Assembly: GCF_016792905.1 (NCBI RefSeq) | Contig: NZ_JAEULP010000034.1 | Coordinates: 1 to 47,113, forward strand | Direction: 5' to 3' | From: Tabrizicola sp. | GTDB taxonomy: Bacteria; Pseudomonadota; Alphaproteobacteria; Rhodobacterales; Rhodobacteraceae | DNA length: 47,113 nt | In this document: positions 44,061 through 47,113 of the stretch, one piece after another | How positions within the stretch are numbered: the first letter of the stretch is position 1 | How the letters are laid out: the number at the start of each line of letters is the position of its first letter | The notes under the pieces: generated by a model | Seen by the model: only the letters and a program-made list of their open reading frames with translations | The model's database searches: none | Told to the model about the DNA's origin: nothing | Program-made: the position numbers and the translations under genes

Positions 44061-46205
44061 ATGACAGAACGTCTGGATCGTGCGGGGCTTCAGGTGGATG
44101 CAGTGCTCGCCCGTTTCATCGAGGACGAGGCCCTGCCCGGCTCCGGGATCGAGGCTGCAACCTTCTGGTCGGGCCTCGCGGGCCTGCTGGGGGACTTTGC
44201 GCCGAAGAACCGGGCGCTTCTGGCCAAACGCGAGGACCTTCAGGCGAAGATCGACGCCTGGCATGTGGCCCGGCGCGGACAGCCGCACGATCATGCCGCC
44301 TACAAGGCCTTCCTTGCCGAGATCGGCTACCTGCTGCCCGAGGGGCCGGCCTTCGTGATCGAGACAACCAACGTCGATCCCGAAGTGGCCAAGGTACCGG
44401 GGCCGCAGTTGGTGGTGCCGGTGACGAACGCCCGCTACGCGCTGAACGCGGCGAATGCGCGCTGGGGAAGCTTGTACGATTGCCTCTACGGCACCGATGC
44501 GATGGGCTCGCTGCCCCCCTCGGGTGGCTATGAACGGGGCCGCGGCGCGCGAGTCGTCGCCCGCGCGCGGGTCTTCCTGGACGAGGCCTTCCCGATTGCC
44601 GGGACCAGCCATGCCGACGTGCGCCGCTATGTAGTGAAGGACGGCACGCTTCTGGTCGACGACCTGCCGCTGGTGGACCCGTCGAAGTTCGTCGGCTACC
44701 GGGGCAACCCCAAGGCGCCGGACGCGATCCTGCTGCGGAACAACGGGCTGCATGTCGAGCTGGTTTTCGACCGGGCGCATTTCATCGGCTCGCGCGACCA
44801 GGCGCTGCTGGCCGATGTCCAACTGGAAAGCGCGTTGACGGCCATCATGGATTGCGAGGATTCCGTTGCCTGCGTCGATGCCGAGGACAAGGTCGGGGCC
44901 TACCGCAACTGGCTGGGGTTGATGCAGGGCAACCTCTCGGAAGTGTTCGAGAAAGGCGGCCGCAAGGTCGAGCGGCATCTGGCGCCGGACCGGGAGTATC
45001 TGGACCCGGCGGGCCGCCCCTTCGCGATCAAGGGCCGCGCGCTGATGTGGGTCCGCAACGTCGGCCACCTGATGACCAACCCGGCGATCCTGTTGCCGGA
45101 CGGCTCCGAGGTCCCCGAGGGCCTGATGGACGCGATGGTGACGGTGGCGATCGCGCTGCATGACCTGAAGAAGACCGGGGGGATGCGGAACTCGGTCCTG
45201 GGCTCGGTCTATGTGGTGAAGCCCAAGATGCACGGGCCCGAGGAAGTGGCCTTCGCCGATGCCGTGATGGCGCGGGTGGAAGAGGTGCTGGCGCTGCCCA
45301 GGGCGACGGTGAAGCTCGGCATCATGGACGAGGAGCGGCGGACCTCGGTGAACCTCAAGGAATGCATCCGGGCTGCGAAGGGGCGGGTCGCCTTCATCAA
45401 CACCGGCTTTCTCGACCGGACCGGGGACGAGATCCACACCTCGATGGAGGCGGGACCGTTCAGCCGGAAGGACTTCATCAAGCGGAAGAGCTGGATCACG
45501 GCCTATGAGAACCTGAACGTCGATATCGGGCTGGAATGCGGCCTCTCCGGCAAGGCCCAGATCGGCAAGGGGATGTGGGCCATGCCCGACCTGATGGCGG
45601 CGATGCTGGACGAGAAGATCGCCCATCCCCGCGCCGGGGCGAACACGGCCTGGGTCCCCTCGCCAACCGCAGCGACCCTCCATGCCCTCCACTACCACAA
45701 GGTCGACGTCTTCGCGGTGCAAGCGCGGCTGGCCAAGGGGGGGCGGCGGGCGCATGTGGACGGGATCCTGGACATTCCGCTGGCGAGCTACCGGCAGTGG
45801 AACCGGGCGCAGGTCCTGCGGGAGGTCGAGAACAACGCGCAGGGGATCCTGGGCTACGTCGTCCGCTGGATCGACCAGGGGGTCGGCTGTTCCAAGGTGC
45901 CGGACCTGAACGATGTCGGGCTGATGGAGGACCGCGCGACCTGCCGGATCTCGGCCCAGCATATCGCGAACTGGCTGCATCACGGGGTGGTCTCCCCGGA
46001 AGAGGTTTCGGAGGCGATGAAGAAGATGGCGGCCGTCGTGGACCGGCAGAATGCGGGCGATCCGCTCTACCGGCCGATGGCTCCGGCCTTCCAGGGGGCT
46101 GCGTTCCAGGCGGCTTCGGACCTGGTCTTCAAGGGGCGGGAGCAGCCATCCGGATACACCGAGCCCCTGCTCCATGCCTGGCGGCTGCGGGTGAAGGCCG
46201 GGTAG
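44061..46205 (+). CDS. glcB: Malate synthase G
   Basis: This enzyme condenses glyoxylate and acetyl-CoA to malate, used with acetate or glycolate as carbon source. The 714-residue length and single-chain form match isoform G. Seen are [53 protein letters not shown] (catalytic Arg region), [13 protein letters not shown] (metal Glu region), [20 protein letters not shown], and the C-terminal [25 protein letters not shown] with the probable catalytic Asp. AAGGGGGA lies before the ATG. The palindromic repeat element starts directly at the base after its stop codon. Confidence 0.96.
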   Translation: MTERLDRAGLQVDAVLARFIEDEALPGSGIEAATFWSGLAGLLGDFAPKNRALLAKREDLQAKIDAWHVARRGQPHDHAAYKAFLAEIGYLLPEGPAFVIETTNVDPEVAKVPGPQLVVPVTNARYALNAANARWGSLYDCLYGTDAMGSLPPSGGYERGRGARVVARARVFLDEAFPIAGTSHADVRRYVVKDGTLLVDDLPLVDPSKFVGYRGNPKAPDAILLRNNGLHVELVFDRAHFIGSRDQALLADVQLESALTAIMDCEDSVACVDAEDKVGAYRNWLGLMQGNLSEVFEKGGRKVERHLAPDREYLDPAGRPFAIKGRALMWVRNVGHLMTNPAILLPDGSEVPEGLMDAMVTVAIALHDLKKTGGMRNSVLGSVYVVKPKMHGPEEVAFADAVMARVEEVLALPRATVKLGIMDEERRTSVNLKECIRAAKGRVAFINTGFLDRTGDEIHTSMEAGPFSRKDFIKRKSWITAYENLNVDIGLECGLSGKAQIGKGMWAMPDLMAAMLDEKIAHPRAGANTAWVPSPTAATLHALHYHKVDVFAVQARLAKGGRRAHVDGILDIPLASYRQWNRAQVLREVENNAQGILGYVVRWIDQGVGCSKVPDLNDVGLMEDRATCRISAQHIANWLHHGVVSPEEVSEAMKKMAAVVDRQNAGDPLYRPMAPAFQGAAFQAASDLVFKGREQPSGYTEPLLHAWRLRVKAG

Positions 46206-46278
46206 TGTCCACGGTGGACATTCTCCGATTATCCTTCTTTGTCAGATATTTGGTTGCGGACGTTAGGGGAAAGTTAAC
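46206..46278. repeat. Bipartite intergenic element, copy 2
   Basis: TGTCCACGGTGGACA (46206-46220) follows the glcB stop without a gap, and GTTAACTCCTG starts at 46273 after 52 bases. The same pair is at 13795 with 51 bases between. The order, spacing and position after a stop codon agree in both copies. Confidence 0.6.
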
Positions 46279-46524
46279 TCCTGCCCGACCCTCTGCCGAC
46301 CTTGTCCTGCATCCCCGTTCACGGCCTCCGGCCCGACGTCGAAACGGATGAACCGGGATCGGAGCATGCCTCCTCAGCCGATGACGGTGTGAACCGGGAG
46401 ATCACCCGGATCAGCGCCTCACAAGGGGTCCTGCCCGAGGGCACAAATAGGCCGAAAACGCATTGTGGGTGCCAACTGCGACCGCGCCATCGCGGCAGGA
46501 GCGGGTGCATGCTTGCACGCACCG
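46279..46524. other. Intergenic region with no supported gene
   Basis: Together with the element above, 319 bases lie between the convergent glcB and nnr genes. An open frame from 46302 runs through nnr antisense and has no family likeness. A hairpin CCGCG-CCAT-CGCGG (46482-46495) lies 30 bases beyond the nnr stop and could end that transcript. I see no tRNA or known RNA here. Confidence 0.4.
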
Positions 46525-47029
46525 CTAAATCCCGAGCGCCCGGAACACTTTCGGCAACTCCTCGGGCAGGTCCTCGGCGATCAGCCCCGGCCCGAAGGAG
46601 AGCGCACATTCCACATGCAGCCAGGCCCCGGTGCAGGCGGCATCGAAGGGGCTGAACCCCCGCGCCAGCAGCCCGGTGATGAACCCCGCCAGCACATCCC
46701 CCGACCCCGCCGTCGCCAGCCACGGCGCCGCCCGGTCGTAATGGGCGGAGTTGATGGCGCAGCGGCCGGAGGGGTCGGCGATCACCGTGTCGGGGCCTTT
46801 GTACAGCACCACGCAGCCCGCGCGTTTGGCGGCCTCCCGCGTGGCATCGACCTTGGAGTAGGCGGGGCCTTTGGTGGCGGGGGCCGCGAGCTTCTCGGCA
46901 ATGTCGGGGAAGAGGCGGGCGAACTCCCCGGCATGGGGGGTGAGGATGCAGCTCTCGTGCAGGGCAGAGAAGAGGTTGGGGTGTTGCGAGAGGATGGTGA
47001 GGGCGTCGGCGTCGAGGACCAGAGAGAGT
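46525..47029 (-). CDS. nnr: ADP-dependent NAD(P)H-hydrate dehydratase, C-terminal part (broken by contig end)
   Basis: The minus-strand frame ending at 46525 reads LSLVLDADALTILSQHPNLF, ILTPHAGEFARLFPD, VVLYKGPDTVIADPSGR and PWLATAGSGDVLAGFITGLLARG, the YjeF C-terminal (ribokinase-like) domain that repairs hydrated NAD(P)H. TPHAGE and the nucleotide loop GSGDVLAG are clear. Members in this order are usually fused to an N-terminal NAD(P)HX epimerase, which would lie beyond the window. From about 47030 the sequence turns into G and C runs and the frame can no longer be followed. Confidence 0.85.
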
Positions 47030-47113
47030 CGGGGGGGGGGGGGGGGCCGCGCGGCGCGGGGGGGGGGGCCCGCCGGGGCCCACCCGCCCCCCCCACCCCC
47101 CCCCCCGCCCCCC
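47030..47113. other. G/C homopolymer runs at contig end
   Basis: Long runs of G and then C without coding sense follow abruptly after good nnr coding sequence. This looks like a sequencing or assembly artefact, not natural sequence. Confidence 0.75.

Noticed and set aside
46302-46655. Possible 117-codon gene in the glcB-nnr gap
   Set aside because: It runs antisense into nnr, has no good ribosome site and no recognisable family; coding use is not convincing.

Overview
The window looks like chromosomal DNA of a high-GC alphaproteobacterium, most likely Rhodobacterales (Rhodobacteraceae/Paracoccaceae). I infer this from codon use, from typical family members (DUF4177 protein, degenerate Hint protein, DUF1992, DUF2783, PstC/PstA with long N-terminal domains), and from an intergenic repeat containing CCCCCGGGATATTT, which I recall as common in this order. 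I see no insertion sequence, prophage, CRISPR array or plasmid gene. The last ~85 bases are runs of G and C and look like a poor-quality contig end.

Layout. 1-535: start of trigger factor (minus) and tRNA-Leu(UAG) (minus). 535-4057: Hint protein, then an aldehyde dehydrogenase and a GMC alcohol dehydrogenase that closely resemble AlkH and AlkJ. 4077-8838: a Pho-box-driven pst operon, pstS-pstC-pstA-phoU, in which pstB is missing between pstA and phoU and phoB does not follow. 8772-13786: a LuxR-type regulator, divergent from an omega-amidase-like nitrilase, a trimethylamine/dimethylamine-dehydrogenase-like flavoprotein, RidA and a DUF1028 protein; this reads as an uncharacterised amine or amide catabolic locus. 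13888-15887: flavoprotein monooxygenase and a DUF1353 lipoprotein. 15884-23626: a complete homogentisate (tyrosine) pathway: marR and maiA (minus), divergent from hmgA-fahA-MBL protein-FAD monooxygenase-DUF2783, with hppD convergent at the far end and an AsnC regulator divergent from hppD.

24281-36428: mostly housekeeping: DUF1428, valS, a Cys-rich exported protein, DUF1992, a class I/II aminotransferase, DUF4177, gatB, an unknown 402-aa protein, a lipoprotein transglycosylase and pepN. 36575-37969: a cryptochrome/photolyase-family protein with a degenerate electron-transfer region. 38026-42159: a second amine-dehydrogenase-like flavoprotein, a non-pyrrolysine MttB-family methyltransferase and a TetR regulator in one operon, with no corrinoid protein. 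42160-43861: ArsR regulator plus two SRPBCC proteins (minus). 44061-46205: malate synthase G. 46525-47029: C-terminal part of NAD(P)H-hydrate dehydratase (minus).

How the parts fit. The hpp/hmg genes turn 4-hydroxyphenylpyruvate into fumarate and acetoacetate, and a palindrome inside the hmgA promoter is the probable MarR operator. The two amine-dehydrogenase paralogues share the 4Fe-4S cysteines and the catalytic Tyr/His, but differ at the FMN-linking cysteine and at the substrate bowl, so they probably act on different amines. The least described systems here are the operons at 9714-13786 and 38026-42159.
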